DNA of 64,000 nt from contig JABYQR010000001.1 of assembly GCA_022592445.1 (NCBI GenBank), positions 372,001 to 436,000 of the forward strand, given 5' to 3'. This DNA is from Cytidiella melzeri. Lineage: Eukaryota > Basidiomycota > Agaricomycetes > Polyporales > Irpicaceae. Below the pieces are notes generated by a model. That model was given only the letters and a program-made list of their open reading frames with translations. It had not been told where the DNA came from and did not search any database. Each line of letters opens with the position of its first letter. The stretch's first letter is position 1. This document shows positions 11,584-24,700 of the stretch, piece after piece. Made by a program: the position numbers and the translations under genes.

Positions 11584-12589
11584 GGTGGCGACAATTGCGA
11601 GCTATCACGTAGAGGGGAAGTCCGACTCCCAACTGCCTTGGGTCGTCCAGCGAGGTGGTCGTAGGTCGTGGTGTGCATGAAAGATGCTGTGACATCGACA
11701 GCTGTATGTATATGCATAATTTCAAACCTGCTCTCACACAACTACGGCACAAAAAGTCTAGTTTTCAGCAAATTCGCAATATCTGTGAGTATCACGACAG
11801 ATGTCGGAATCTGTGTGGTCGTGATTGGTCCTTCAAGCGCGAGATGTCCGGGGGGATCCATGGCTTCAATCCTACGATGAAAGCTAGTGTGTTTTCAGAG
11901 ATTCAACATCGTACCTTGTGTTTCTTGGCGGTGAACAGTGGATGGCAGTGGTTTGCAGGAGTAACATTCTGATCGAGGGCGCCCACGCATAAGTATTCCG
12001 AATTGCCCAATCTAGATCCAACGATCACGTGCCTTGCTCTCGTCTAAAAACGCACGAAATCGTTCACCAAATCCTCTTCAAAACGCACCTTTCGTCAAAT
12101 TGCAGACTTCGCCTCGACAGTACATGTCTCAACACGGCCGGTCTGTGCCATTACAGGGCGGACATGAACTGGGATATCTTAGTGCTTGACGATGTCGCGC
12201 ACTCTCAGGCCGATTTGCGCAGGGAGGGCAAAGCCGGTGGTTCGTACATCTTCGCTCATGTTTACACGATGTCAATAGGTCTTCGTATTCGCACATCACT
12301 GCTTGAATATACAATTGCAACAATCTGTCTGTGTCGCATCAGTCGGAGCATCGCTCGACTATTACAAGATGTGTTGTACTATCAGACACTTATGTTTGGG
12401 GTCCTGCACCAAGGCTTTGTGATTGAGATACTCGGTGTGACCATACTCAAGGAATACATGCAAAGCCGATATATGTATTCAGATTGAATGTTTGCCCCAG
12501 AACTAGGAGCGTAGCCAAGGAAGAGTGTCATAAAGACAAGACTATACTCAACTCTACTAGGACGTTACAAGCCTGCCTCCCCGTGATCC
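11584..12589. other. Intergenic stretch, no supportable gene
   Basis: About 1 kb. A 152-codon plus-strand frame (12029-12487) is the longest open stretch but shows no known family, no compatible neighbours and an unremarkable composition. Confidence 0.35.
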
Positions 12590-13265
12590 ACTCAACGTCA
12601 TGACGAAGTCAGGTGGCAGGGAGAGCAGGCCGTATTTCTCTTCCACAACCGTAACAGACACGACACGTAGGACAATGTGTGGCGCCTTGACTTGGTACAT
12701 GGGATTCTCGAGTTCGACTTGCATGGTGGTTTTACTGACGAAAGAGAAGGTAATTGAGCCACTGCATGCTGAAGATGTTTATTGTGCATCCCGCGAAGAG
12801 TCGTGGCGGGTTTGCCGCCATTGATTGTGGAGGTCGAGTATAACATGGTTGGTCGTCGTCCACGCAGAAAGTTTTCTTTGAGGCTGGCGTCTCAGATATT
12901 CCCACAATGCGCGCCTCCAAATTCGCGCCAGTCATAACTTGAAGTTGTGCCGTGACCATCTCAGACATAGGCCAGTGCAGCTCTGTTGCTTCAAATGCAC
13001 GGAAATGGGCAAGTAGCTTCAATAGTTAATTGCAACTCGCTCTCAATTATATTCTACATGTACCACAGGATGTTTATGCTTCGCATGGCACCCGCAGTCA
13101 GTAAGCATTTCAGGTTCGTTGGATGTATCTCCGAACTCTGACGGTACTCACGCTGATTACCTTGACCAAATTGATAGATCATAGCATATACTCTGCTGAG
13201 TCGCTGGGTCCATTTATGCAGTTCAAGGTCTCCATACTTGGGTCCAGACGACTTCAGGGCAGCAT
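12590..13265 (-). pseudogene. Orphan coding exons of an unrecognised gene, possibly broken
   Basis: Three blocks on the minus strand have a convincingly protein-like composition. About 13150-13265 reads HYAALKSSGPKYGDLELHKW with RLSRVYAMIYQFGQG. About 12850-13015 reads KLLAHFRAFEATELHWPMSE with TGANLEARIVGISETPASKK. About 12595-12762 reads SITFSFVSKTTMQVELENPM with APHIVLRVVSVTVVEEKYGL and ends at a stop. A GTGAGT donor follows block 1, but no acceptor before block 2 keeps both frames, and no start codon is found in the short gap to the upstream amidohydrolase. It could be a decayed gene or one with an exon structure I failed to resolve. I do not recognise the family. Confidence 0.4.
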
Positions 13266-13412
13266 AGTGGCTGAGGATGATTCAGATGGAATGCCGTAAA
13301 GCTGAGTCTCGTCCACCTGATATTTTTCATCAATGTCGTCCGCATGACAGTCCAACTCCGCTCATCATAAAGTACTCGATACAAGCCGTAACTTGGCCTC
13401 ATCAGGTGAAGA

Positions 13413-15190
13413 CTAACAAAGCTCTTTGCCGTCTCGCTTGTATACCCTTCCCCCCTTCATCACGAATGTTATACTCTCCTGATCCACTGCCTTGCTGAAT
13501 CCATGTTCTAGATCCCCTTTTGTTGCAATTATGTCCGCCGCAAAACCCTTCTTTACGACTCCGAAAGGTACCTCATTATCGCCCACGACCCTTGCGTCCT
13601 CCCGCAATTCTTCTACTCGTTTCAGCCTCTCCGACCCAGAAGTGTGCTCCCACTGCATGCTTCTGATACACCTCCAGCCATTCAGTGTACCCCATTGGAG
13701 GACCTTTCGCCAGTCCGCTCCCAGGTCCACCATGACCTTCATCTCCAACGCGTTCCTTCCATGCGCAAATACGCCAGTGTCACCGCCACAGGCAATCTCA
13801 ATGCCGGCTGGTAGCTCAGTCAATGCCTTCTTGAAGCTAGCCGAGGCTCGTCTCCACGGCTCGCCGCCTACAGTGTAGAATGTTGCGAGCGTAGGGATCC
13901 AGAACATCGGTAACTCCTCCTCTCGGCGGTCCTCAAACACGCCAGTGCCAATAAGATTACCCATTGCGTACCCGTGCTCAATGCTGTTCACTCTTACGCG
14001 TGCCAAGCTCGCTAACGCGGTAGCCTCTTGGGCATGAGCGGTAATTTTCACACCGAGTCTATGCGCCTCCTCCTTCATCGATCGAAGTTCCAGTTCGCTG
14101 AATGACGCGATAGATTCCCCAGCCGTCATGCGCGAGACGTCGGCCATGTTGGCCCGCACCCGATAATCTAACAACAGTGGCACCTGGCTCAGACACGCTA
14201 GGTACGGTATGTGATGAGGTCGTTGACCCACCTGCGTAGACCTTTCACACCACCGATAAGCACGCCCGTCAGTACCTCGCCCTGCACTGAAGAGACAAGG
14301 TCACCTTGATCCAATCTGCGCCGGCCCCAACTTGTCTACGGACCGCTATCTTGCAAGCGGTCTCACCGTCAGCAACCTCGGCACCCATCACACCTTCTAC
14401 GCCTTCGCGATTCGGGTAGAGCCTGTTCTTCGGACCTAGAGAGGAATCTTTGTTTAGCATTCTGTCATTCTCATGGGTCGTGCACGAAATGAGCTACGGA
14501 AGCAACACGGCCGCCGACGATGCATTCGTTATTGGTGCATGACAGTTACGGGATCTTATGTGGAGGAACACTCACTATAGCTGCCGGTAGCTACGATGGC
14601 TCTGTTGGCTGTGAAGTACCTGGGACCAGGAATTATCGGATTGGGACCGGACAGACATTTCCGCAAGGCCAAGTCTGCGTCCTGAGCTCCCTCTGTACCT
14701 AGATCCCTACAATTCACGGACGCGCAAACATGTTGAGATCCCGTGTGACGCATGTGCGCGGATGAGAAGACTTACCTCACAGAGGTGTAGCCAGCCATGA
14801 GCGTACGACGTGCGTGTGCAGTCGCTCGAATGGTACGCTCGGCAAGGCTCTCTCTCGTCACCTGGTCCTCCCAAGTTGTTTCCGAGTATTCGTGGAGGAA
14901 GACTGGCAAAAAATAACTAAACGTCGAGCGACAGATCTGGCGGTTCTGGGGTAGTTACGATGCTTACAATGTACATGAGCATCGACGAAACCAGGCAGCA
15001 CGGTCTGATTTCGCAGATCTATCGTGCTCTCGCTGGAGAGATCAACGCCTGCAGCAGCGAGTCCCTCCTGAGAGTCCTCGAATTCCTTTACGTCAAGAAC
15101 AAGGCCTGAATCACATGAGACGACGATGAGCCTGTTCGTGAGGAGATCTCCCGCGCACGAGTCGAACAGCCTGCCTGCCAGGATCTTCAT
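13413..15190 (-). CDS. Metal-dependent amidohydrolase (imidazolonepropionase/prolidase-like)
   Basis: This hydrolase of the amidohydrolase superfamily has a two-metal TIM barrel. The start at 15190 gives MKILAGRLFDSCAGDLL; an upstream in-frame ATG at 15205 (MQLQT-) is equally possible. Exon 1 ends in LPGFVDAHVH, holding the HxH metal ligands. Later exons supply DLGTEGAQDADLALRKCLSG, the segment ADWIK that normally ends with the metal-bridging Lys, and DYRVRANMADVS. The last exon has TAHAQEA and NSIEHGY with the two further metal-ligand His, and GGDTGVFAHG with the catalytic Asp. It ends KDGKELC. The pattern matches the intracellular Xaa-Pro dipeptidase / organophosphate hydrolase-like branch that is common in fungi. 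The true substrate is unknown. No signal peptide is seen, so it is probably cytosolic. Confidence 0.88.
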
Positions 15191-15205
15191 GGTCTGCAGC
15201 TGCAT

Positions 15206-16313
15206 CGAGTAGAATCGCTAGCAGAACGAAGAATGGCGTTGCAGTCGATAAGACGCTCTATCCATAGAGTTTTCGCACACCTCTGTGGTATGTATTCGCA
15301 GCCTTCACGTTCACAGCGACTGTCTGTGAGCCAAATCAAGTCAAGCGATGTATTGAACCCACGGCTCAGGTGACCTATGCTTGTTGTGTCCGGACGCACT
15401 TGTTGATAAGCACTACCTATAACTATAATACACGTTGTGTAACTTGGCCTCGCTGCGACTCGTTGCGCGTGGTACGTGGTGTGTGTGGGTGTGTGTGAGT
15501 GAGCACGAGGACACGGCACGGACCAAAGAAAAACATAACTTATGTGCTAAAAAGTCAACAGCGTTCGCGAGCTAGCGCCGTGAGCGGATGTTTCGTATTG
15601 TGGACTCCCGATGGACTCCGTTCGACAAAGATCCGTCGGTTTGATAAAGGAGCTGCGTGTATCGACATCCACAAACGGTCGCACATCCCCGGCGGAGCAT
15701 TTGTATAGAGACATCAATGCGTTCTTCACGGAGAAGTTTATTCTCATTAAATACGACTAGAGGACGTGCGATGGGCTTGTTCAACTAGAAAGCTCTGTCA
15801 TACTAAATAGTCCGACAGTAGTGAATATAGCTAGTAATACAGTGGAGGATGCTGGGAGAACTAGACCGAGAGGCCAATGGGGCTCTGGACGAGGAGACGA
15901 ATATGAAGTGATGAGTGACAACAATTGTGAGATCGACAACGCTGGCGGCAACAGGTATGAGAGATGCAGCAAAGCAGAGAGAGGAAGGGAACAAGAGTAT
16001 TCTAGAAAGCAATGAGAGTTGCAATAGATGACGAATATCAGTGAACGTCGTAACGTCAGAGGGAGGAGTGCATATACTTGTCTCCATTACATCGTCCAAG
16101 AAGCGTGAAAAACGTGACTGGTGGTATAGAGTATACGGTTCGGTGTTCCAAGAAGCTCCTACGGTATGGTCCCCAGGACTGTTTTTGAGTCGGTATCGGT
16201 CATTCGCGGAGAATGATGGCGAGAAGTGCAACGGAGTGAGTCAGTGTCGCAGTATTAACAGTACAGTGAGTCGTATGGCGAATGGCGTCACATAGATAGG
16301 CGAGTGTATGCAT
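15206..16313. other. Intergenic stretch, no supportable gene
   Basis: This holds the amidohydrolase promoter and the 3' flank of the F-box gene. Open frames (longest about 140 codons, minus strand near 15803-16231) are Ser/Leu-rich without recognisable motifs. Confidence 0.35.
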
Positions 16314-18788
16314 TTATTGCTCTGAGAGAGCACGACTAACGATGAACGGTCCTTCGAGTGGTATCGCATGTGCATTGACCGTGAATGCACGCCAGTTTCC
16401 AACGAAATTTTGGTTTGCCACGAGATAGCCGCGGAAAATCACCGTTCCAAGCTCTGGAACAAAGGAGGGCTTGCGAACAAGGGCGACGAGGCCGTCCCAG
16501 CGGCGAACACGACCATAGAAACGGTAGTGTTGCCACGCCTGGCCGTGGCTGGAGATGGTCTGCACAAGACAGTTAGTAACAGAGCGACGACATCAAAGCG
16601 AACGCTTACCTCGCCGGTGATGATAATGTCTTGAATGCCGTTGCAGGTATTCTCGACGTATTCTTCCCAGTCACTGTCCTCGTCCCCTTCCTCGTCTCCA
16701 CCCTGCATCTCCGAATCCAGCAACTCATCGACGTCTTGGCCCAACGCCTCGGAGAACTCCAATCGAAAATCGACGGCGGGATCCACGCCTGATGACGGAC
16801 CGTCCGGTCTCATGACGCCAGGCTCAGGCTGGTCAACAGGACGGCGGCGCATCGAGGGATTTGGAACGTCATGTCTGTGCACTCGAGGACGAGCACGTCG
16901 AGCGGTATCCTCGCCAGCGTGTTCGTCACACTCGCGGTCGTGATGATGATCGTGGTCTTCGTCCATGTCGCCCCTCTCCTCGCTTGCCCGCTTGTTGGCC
17001 TGTACCCGCTCTTCCAGCTCAAGCTGCTCCTGCTGCTTTCTGAACCGGCATTGCGTGCACGTCTCCTCGCTATGAGAGTTGCCTTTGCCTTCGCGGTATC
17101 TCTCGTACAGCGCCGAGCTTCCTCCGTGCCCAGGGTCGTCGACGCGAACACCTTCGGATGTCTCGCGGATGTTGACATCACTGGGGAACCAAGCACACGT
17201 AATGCCGTCGTCGAGGGCGTCGTGGACAGAACCACCAGGCATGGTCGGCTCTTCCGGATTGATGCAATGGTACTCGCGGAGTCGAAGGGAAATGGGCACC
17301 GTGGTCATTGCTGGGACGTGAGGAACGAAGGTCGGTGAGGTCACCATACTGAAGTACTGGTTGATATCGGGGATCTGAGAAAAGCACAGCTAATTAGCGA
17401 AGATACAGCGACGCAGTCTGGGAAACTCACAAGCATACGGCCGAGCCAGTCGCCATTGAGTGAGCCATAAGTGTAGACGACGCCCTTCAGATCGGGAACA
17501 TTCCACGGATCGAAGCAGTAGCACCAGCGATGCCAATCGTTGTCCCACCTCGCGCTCTTCGCCTTCAAGCCTTTCCTCCATACGCCGTCATCTTCAAGTT
17601 TGCCCTCATCCTCGCCCATCTTAATCCTCCAGTCCCAATCACCGCGCTCCAACACCCTTGCGGCTTTGTGCTCGTTGAAATTACGATAGTCTTCCTGCGT
17701 CGGCATAGGATACGTGATGCCCGCGGCCAGAGCAGCAGCACGATCAGCCGGCAGACCAGGAGGGAATTCGAAAGGAGTTGCTTCCGATCGAGCGAAGTAG
17801 AGCAGCTTTGCTGCGATGGTGATCGGAGGGACGGCGATGTCGAGACGGAGATTATAATGAATCTGAGAGCACGCATGCGCGTCTGGTACACGGTAGGGCG
17901 GGTAGAAGCCATGAGGCGTCATGTGCGTGTAGGGGAGGTGAGTTTGCAATGTGCTCGGAAGCGGGAATTCAAAGTGGTTGTCTGGGGCGTGGAAGGATGG
18001 ATAGCGAAGGGGGAGGACGACATACGGCCTCACGAGCTCCATTAGCCGTCTGCGAGCCTCTGGTGTTTCGTTCCGGAGTGTCTCTGGATCGGGGCAGCGA
18101 CGGAGATGAGGGAGGGCACGGTAAGTTAGTGTTTGCATGACGCAAGACACGCACCAAAATATATGAAACCGAAATGAAGACAGTCAGCGCGCGAGGATCA
18201 GGAACACGACGTACGGGAGAACGCACCTTCATCAGTGGTCAGCCACATGAGCCAGAGGGTGAGAGCATTGATGCTACTCTCGGCTGGCCAGCCATTGTGA
18301 TTCTCCCTGTTGTCCCACAGCTTCTGCCTCGCAAGGTTGTCGACGAAAGACTTGAGACCTGCCCACTCCAACAACTGAGCCTCGTTCTTCCCGTCGCTCT
18401 CGACCATCATGAGGAATGCGACCCACAGATACCTGTCCATATGGGGTGCTGCGATATCTCCGTTGCGGAAAAACTTGAGACATAGTGAGTAGATCCTGAG
18501 CTGATATGCAAGATTCGAGGTGTAGCTAGCTCGTGCGCCGAAGCGACGGAAGGGCGCGCGAGTGTCGAACTTTGAACGAAATATGCGGGCGTAGAGATGG
18601 CGGTTGGCGTGGAATCCGAGGAGGTTGTAGACGTGCTTGCAGGTGAGAAGCAGAGCAATGAGATCTGTGGGAGGACCGAGCGGATTGCAGACGGCGACTT
18701 CGAGGCCGATGTTCTCGAGAATAGGGAGGGGGAGTTTGCAGAAGAGACCGACCTGCTCGAGAAAGGTTGAGTGCACCGCAGAATTCAT
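16314..18788 (-). CDS. Large F-box-like protein
   Basis: F-box proteins recruit targets to SCF ubiquitin ligases. Exon 1 starts at 18788 (MNSAVHSTFLEQVGLFCKLP) and carries an F-box-like helix set, LPILENIGLEVAVCNP to LIALLLTCKHVYNLLG, at about residues 20-65. A long conserved region follows, including SSINALTLWLMWLTTDEG, then PYVVLPLRYPSF to HYNLRLDIAVPP, RWDNDWHRWCYCFDPWNVP and YGSLNGDWLGRML. The next exon holds CTQCRFRKQQEQLELEERV (a CxxC followed by a coiled coil) and a low-complexity insert with DEDHDHHHDREC and GDEEGDEDSDWEEY. The last exon ends with YRFYGRVRRWDGLVALVRKP and IFRGYLVANQNFVGNWR, a barrel-like C-terminal module common to this basidiomycete family. Four or five exons, near 750 residues. 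The targets are unknown. Confidence 0.82.
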
Positions 18789-21700
18789 GACGGGGGAGAG
18801 GGAGAGTGTCGGGGAAGGGGATGTGTTGCTGGGAGGCGTGCACTTGCATGCCGGCTACTTATCGACTTGTCGGTGAATTTGGCGCTCGCGCTGAGCTGTA
18901 CTGTATTGTCGGAGAAGCGGAGAGAGGAATGTCCATCCGCAGGCTACACGAGTGAGCAAAAGGAAAGTTGACAATCAATAGACGGTAAGCAATCATCTCT
19001 GCTGTTGTTCTGTTGCGGTAGGACAGCGACTGATGTAACTGCTTAGCCGATGTCGACCACCTGGCCGATTTGCGCAGCCCTACTAGACGCAACGAACTGC
19101 AAGAGAGAGCGAGACGACGTAGTACAGGTTGGACTCCGAGTCGTTGAGCAGGTGAGTGTGACAGTCACGCCCGCCATTGGTCACGTCGGTGATCGGGGAC
19201 TAATAAGAGTCATTGCCATATCTGGACTTTCTGCACGGGAGACTCCGCGCCTCGGGTCAGGCCCATTCACCGCTGATGCCTGCACGAACACATACGTACG
19301 TACTACACATACCTTCGCGGAAGAACCTAGTGTGCATCTCACCCTCGAACTCCGCCGTATGCACCAGCCCATTGAACCTTACTCTCTCTCTTTCAATTGA
19401 CATGCCATAATCCATTAATTCCTTTACACTGTCGCTCGCACAGCGGCACTTCGCCAATCACGTCTCGCAGTGGCACACTTCAGAAAGGCCGCATCGGACC
19501 CCTTGTTCTTCTGGCTGCCTCGAGGGAAATGCTGGCTCGCTGCAACCCACTCGCTGAAAGGCCTGCGCAAACTCGTGTCTCTATCGTCTTTACGACACTC
19601 CACGAACTTTGCTACTTCTCACAATGGCGGTATCGGTGGCTGTAATCGGAGGAGAAATGTCGAACAAGTACACCGTTATCGCTCCTTGCCGAGCCGCAAC
19701 CTTTATTCGAGTACGTTTGCTTCCCATAGAATGGCTCTGGTGACTGACGTCTCTCCGAATGAGAAACTAGACATGCTGTCATTCGGGCATGTTTGTCGCC
19801 GTGCAAAACGCGTATCGTCTCTCCCTCTGGGACTGTACGTACAGCTCTTTTTTCACGCTTATGGTGGTGTCTGAAACCCTGTTATAGTACCAATTTTTGT
19901 GTTAAAACTACGTTCGAATGCCGATACTTTGTATCATGCCTTTTTCTCACCAGACGGTACTCGCAGGGACGCTATCTCTCGACCATCTCCGGGCTCATCA
20001 CTCCCACTCGAAGACATTCTATGACAAGCGAGCGGCGGAAGACAGACGAAGCCTCCTTCATACCCCTTTTTCTGTTAACGGCATTCGACGGGCGTGCCCG
20101 AGCGAGGATCATCCCGTCATTCTCAGCAGTGAGAGAAGAATTAGTTTCTTCGTATTGCTTCGCTTCGTGTCTTTCTTGTAGTAATCTATCTTTTTGTCCC
20201 GCAGATATTCAAGGACATATTCGCTCTTGCCTTCGCCAGCTCCTGCAGTAGGCTACAACGGCAAGCGTTAACACGTGCTTTGCTTCTTGAGCCTGTCCAT
20301 CGCTTGCGGTGTACCCCTTGAGTCAAGTGCCCTCCCACCGTCAGCACTAAGTACACCGCATTGTCGTGTCCAAGGCCCCGGCCGATCCAGCCCATACCAA
20401 AATCACAGAACAGAATTCACGGCGCCATACCGGCATCGCTGAGTCTTTCCTGCTCAACGTCTGTCAATCTCAAATTTGTCTAACCTTTCATGACAGGGCT
20501 TGAGAACGCTGCGCGAGGCGTAAGCAAAGATATGACGATTGAGCTCTGGCTTTCACAAACGTTTCACAGCTGCTTATCTTTCGGTCGTAACGCAGATGTA
20601 TCACATACCATCTGGTGGTTATCATCATGGGAAATACAGTACGCCCGGCGACACAACACCAGCGCACTCCTGTTTCGAAACGGACCTCATGTTATCATAA
20701 CTGGAACAACTATTTGACAACTGTACAGGCGTATACTTCGACCCATCAGTACCTTCCGGGTTATTGTGACTTTCCAGGCATGACTCAGGACACCAACCTT
20801 GTGGGTGAAAGTAGAAGCGTTCTGTAGCATTCCCAGGCGGAGTGGCATCAACTCGGCACTGTACTGCTCCGGCTTCGACGAGTCGTGGATGAAGTTGTTA
20901 CACATTTGTATTGCAACTCAAGTGAGTGTCCTTCGTCGCATTATTACTAATCCCGAAAACTTCGGGATAGGATGAACCAAGTTCCACCTGTTCGAATAGG
21001 AATGATAGTACCCCGGTAACTCGGCGGCCGGACTCACTAATATTATTCATTTTGGTAAGTGCATACATCGGAAAGCTTGGAGGACAAACACATTCGCTCA
21101 CTACACGCAAGTTCCTTGCAGGGCCAAGTTTTTCTATTATTAGAGATGTACCCTCGACCCACTGCGCAACATGCTTTTTCATCTTTCGCCCACTTACTTT
21201 CGGGGTGTAAACACAATCACTCGGCTCTGAGATAGGGTGTATGTTCGTGACGCGCAGAACGCCCTCTAAGGAGTTAGTTAGGAATCAGTCAGTGACATTA
21301 TCAATCCCCTCGTCCTCTCACTGCCGTTGTCACGACACTTCCCACACAAGTCTTGCCAAGAAACGCAGAACATCAACACGCCCAGTTTTCCAACGCCAGC
21401 TAAGCGTCGACTTCAAGGTCCGCAAGGCCGTTGGAAGCTCAACTCGGCGTCGGCCTGCCGTCCGCTTCCTCGTGTAGCACTTTCCAGGAGAACACCCGCC
21501 TCAACTTCGTCTTGCTCGACCCACAAGGTATCCCGGCGGGTCAGGTGTATATTACGACGAATTTGTCATATAATTGTAAGTGCTTACGTTCGTTGACCAA
21601 CTCCGAGCACAGGCTGGACTGCCGCCTCAGCGTTCCTGGAGTTGCGATGGCGACCATAGACGAGGTCCCTTTGTAATTACTGACCCATGTTAGGTGCGAT

Positions 21701-24700
21701 GCTTCTTACTGTATAGTCTTCTCGATAGGATCTCAAGTTGCATGAACAGTACATAACTTCAATTCCGCAATGAACGGGATACCTATTCTTGGCTCATCCT
21801 CGACGGAAAGAATCGAGATCTCGGGTAGCGTATGTGCCACGTCGAGGTGTCCGAACAACTAGTAGCGGACATGCCGGGGCTACATCTTCATTGGCGAAGC
21901 TAGAACGTACGTGGAATTTCTAACGCAGTTTTTCTAGGGCCCTACACTATTGAACGTAAGCTGCGCACGAATTTTTCTAGATGGCAAGCGCAAATGAACA
22001 CCTCATTTTGTAATTCGCCTGCAACGCGTGTCACAACATACCCGTTCCTCTTTGTCGAGTGGCAGCACGTCGTCTGCAGGTAGCGAGACCTGATAAATCC
22101 GTCCGAACCTCCAAGCACTTCCGCTAGAAGGGCCCCATTATCGAGCTGTCGGGAATTATTGGCGTTCATTTGATAGTAGAACGAGCCTACTTGCCCGGTA
22201 AGCACTGTAGAACACAACCATGCGCTTGCAGCACTTCATTGACGCAGCATGAGACGCCCCTTTTCTCCAGCTCGTCCCTGTGGTACGTACATAAAAGTGC
22301 ACATCTGAGCGAGATCTCCGGGCGTAGTTTAGGAGATGTCAAACACAGGGCCTGCCTCCCTGAGCAATGACAAAGGAGGTCTACGCCCGGTAGGCTGTCG
22401 CTGTGTAAGATCAGCAGGGTCATGATGTGAGCGTCAGGTAGTCTTCCCCGAGTTCACTACCACCTGGACTGATTATTTGCCCTATGTGCACCGTTTTAGG
22501 TCTCAGGTGGGTGTTCTGCGGGGGTATCGTACTCTCACCCAGGGTGGTATGTCAGTCGCGAATATTACTACGGGCCGTACAATGGAGAAGCACTGAGCCT
22601 CGTTAAGGTTATGTCGCCAGTCTTGCGTGACGACATTTCGGCATAGCGTCGCTGGTATGAGTGGTCGTTGGCAGGAGCGGGAGAAGACTCGTCTCAAGAA
22701 AAGCTCATTGACAACCTTCCCGTCGCGGCTTCATGGCGGTGCTCTTGCCGCCGAAATGCCTTGCGCTCTTTCTGGCTGTTTGATTCATGGGCGGCCGTCT
22801 CGATGGAATGGAAGGTATACGCTCTGTCTGTGCGACCTGAAAGACGAAAGTAGGGCAGTATTCATTTTACAGGCTAGACCCGCATCCAGGATCGCTCCGT
22901 TCGTCGCCATTCGCTCCTTTGTCCGGGGGTGCGGGTGCTTTCTCCTGCTACCATGACTGAACCCTTCAAGGCCAGCAGGTTCCGTCATCCTGGACTCTGC
23001 AACAATGGCGCGCTGCTATACGGCTGCACATGTGATCGTCACCTCAGGGTAGATTGCTTTGCACTCATCTACTCGAGATCGTCGACCCTGCTGGAGAACA
23101 AAGCGCGTGAACCAAGGGGCATCCAAACTGTGCGTTAATAGCCACCGGATCCCTCTCTGCAATCAGTTTGCCACCGCTTCCCTTCCGAGACTCAATCTCA
23201 ATGCTGAAAGTCGGGCTGGATGAAAGTCAGCGAAGCGCTGACTGTCCACATTGTGCTCGCTTTCTATGGGTGTGGCAGGGACGGTGAGTGTCGAGTCGAT
23301 TCATAGCCATACGCACTCACGCAGTGAACAGCAGCCAAATATCATAGCTCGCGTTGCAACCACGGGTCCCGACGTGCGTTATGCACAAGGTGGCTGGTGA
23401 GAACATCGTGATGATTTGCACGGTAGCGGGTAAGCCACAGCATGGCCGTGGATTGAACCCACAATTGACATGCTTACACTAGACATTGTTGGGGGTTGGT
23501 TCTCTGAGCTTACCTTTCTACCTCATGACTGGAGGACAACTCCGCCACTGCCTCCGCATTTCTTCTCACATATCGTCGAGCAATCGACTCATCAAACACA
23601 AGTATCAGAAGCACCCTTGGATGTGATGTGGCAGGTCCGGGCTTCAGTTCGCCAGTCCGTGGGTGTAGGTCACGACGCCGCATGTATTTGTCTCACAGAA
23701 ATCCTTGCACTCATTGGAATTTGTAGTTCTATACATTGGCGATAACGTCAGCTACCCACAAGCTTAACCGCTCCTGCTGCGGCAGAATTACGCCCAACCC
23801 CGCTTATCTCCCTTGCTAGATGCGGTGTTGTTGGATAGCTGCGAACGCATTTCGCCTGCAAGGAGTTCGCATCGAGCTGACCGCTCCCATAAGTAAGATG
23901 CGCGCTTTGCGGTAAGATCCCTTAAACTTCGCTGCCCCGCTGGTTCATCTACCCTTACTGTAAGGCCTAGTATGACTCTACAGTCCATCAAATCTCTCAT
24001 CCGACAATCGACGCTGACTTTTCCGCCGTTAATACATTGAAACGCTGAAACATCGTCAAGGCTCAATGTTTTCAGCGCCTATGTGCATGGTCTTGGAATT
24101 GTTGACATGCAGTCCAATTGGATCTTGATTGGTAGGTGTCCGAGCTGCAATATTGCCACTGATCTCACGCAGAAAAGCAGGTTCGCCAGACGCACGGTGC
24201 GGAATAGTCTCCTCTCTGCTGGTAGTCAACGGGGAGCTCATTGCAGGGTTGTTTTCTATAGCGGTGCCACACGGCCTGCGCAGTGAATGTCGTAAATTGT
24301 GGCGTGGTGGCACTCTTCCACCGCCGGCTCGCAGAGGCGATGATCTGGTATATGTACCACTCGCTCGCGTCCGCTTCCGTCGACGGTGGCCGCTATTCGA
24401 TTTAAAGCAGTGAACCCTCTTGACCAGCCTTTTCGCGTTGGTGGTCTTCCATGTGCTATCAAGTGTTCCACTGCAGTTGCCGGAGGACCAGATGAGGACC
24501 CTATGCTCCGTCGTCGACCGCCATACTTATAGAATTGCATGATAGCACAAGGCGAGTGGCATCCATAAAATCCATCGAGCTCACGTAAATGTCAGCGCTT
24601 CAGCCTGTCGCGAGCCGTACCAAACCCGATGGAGAACCGACCAGAACTGCAGCATCTTGAATACAATCCCAACGTGCTGGTGAAAATTGAATCGCCCTTG

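Noticed and set aside
12029..12487. 152-codon plus-strand frame as a gene
   Set aside because: No recognised motif, no splice partners, and a composition like chance frames in the same gap.
23437..23463. tRNA-like T-arm on the minus strand (GTGG-GTTCAAT-CCAC pattern)
   Set aside because: The T-arm and a B-box-like GGTTCAATCC are good, but no matching acceptor 5' strand, D-arm or anticodon arm could be folded upstream. It may be chance or a fragment.
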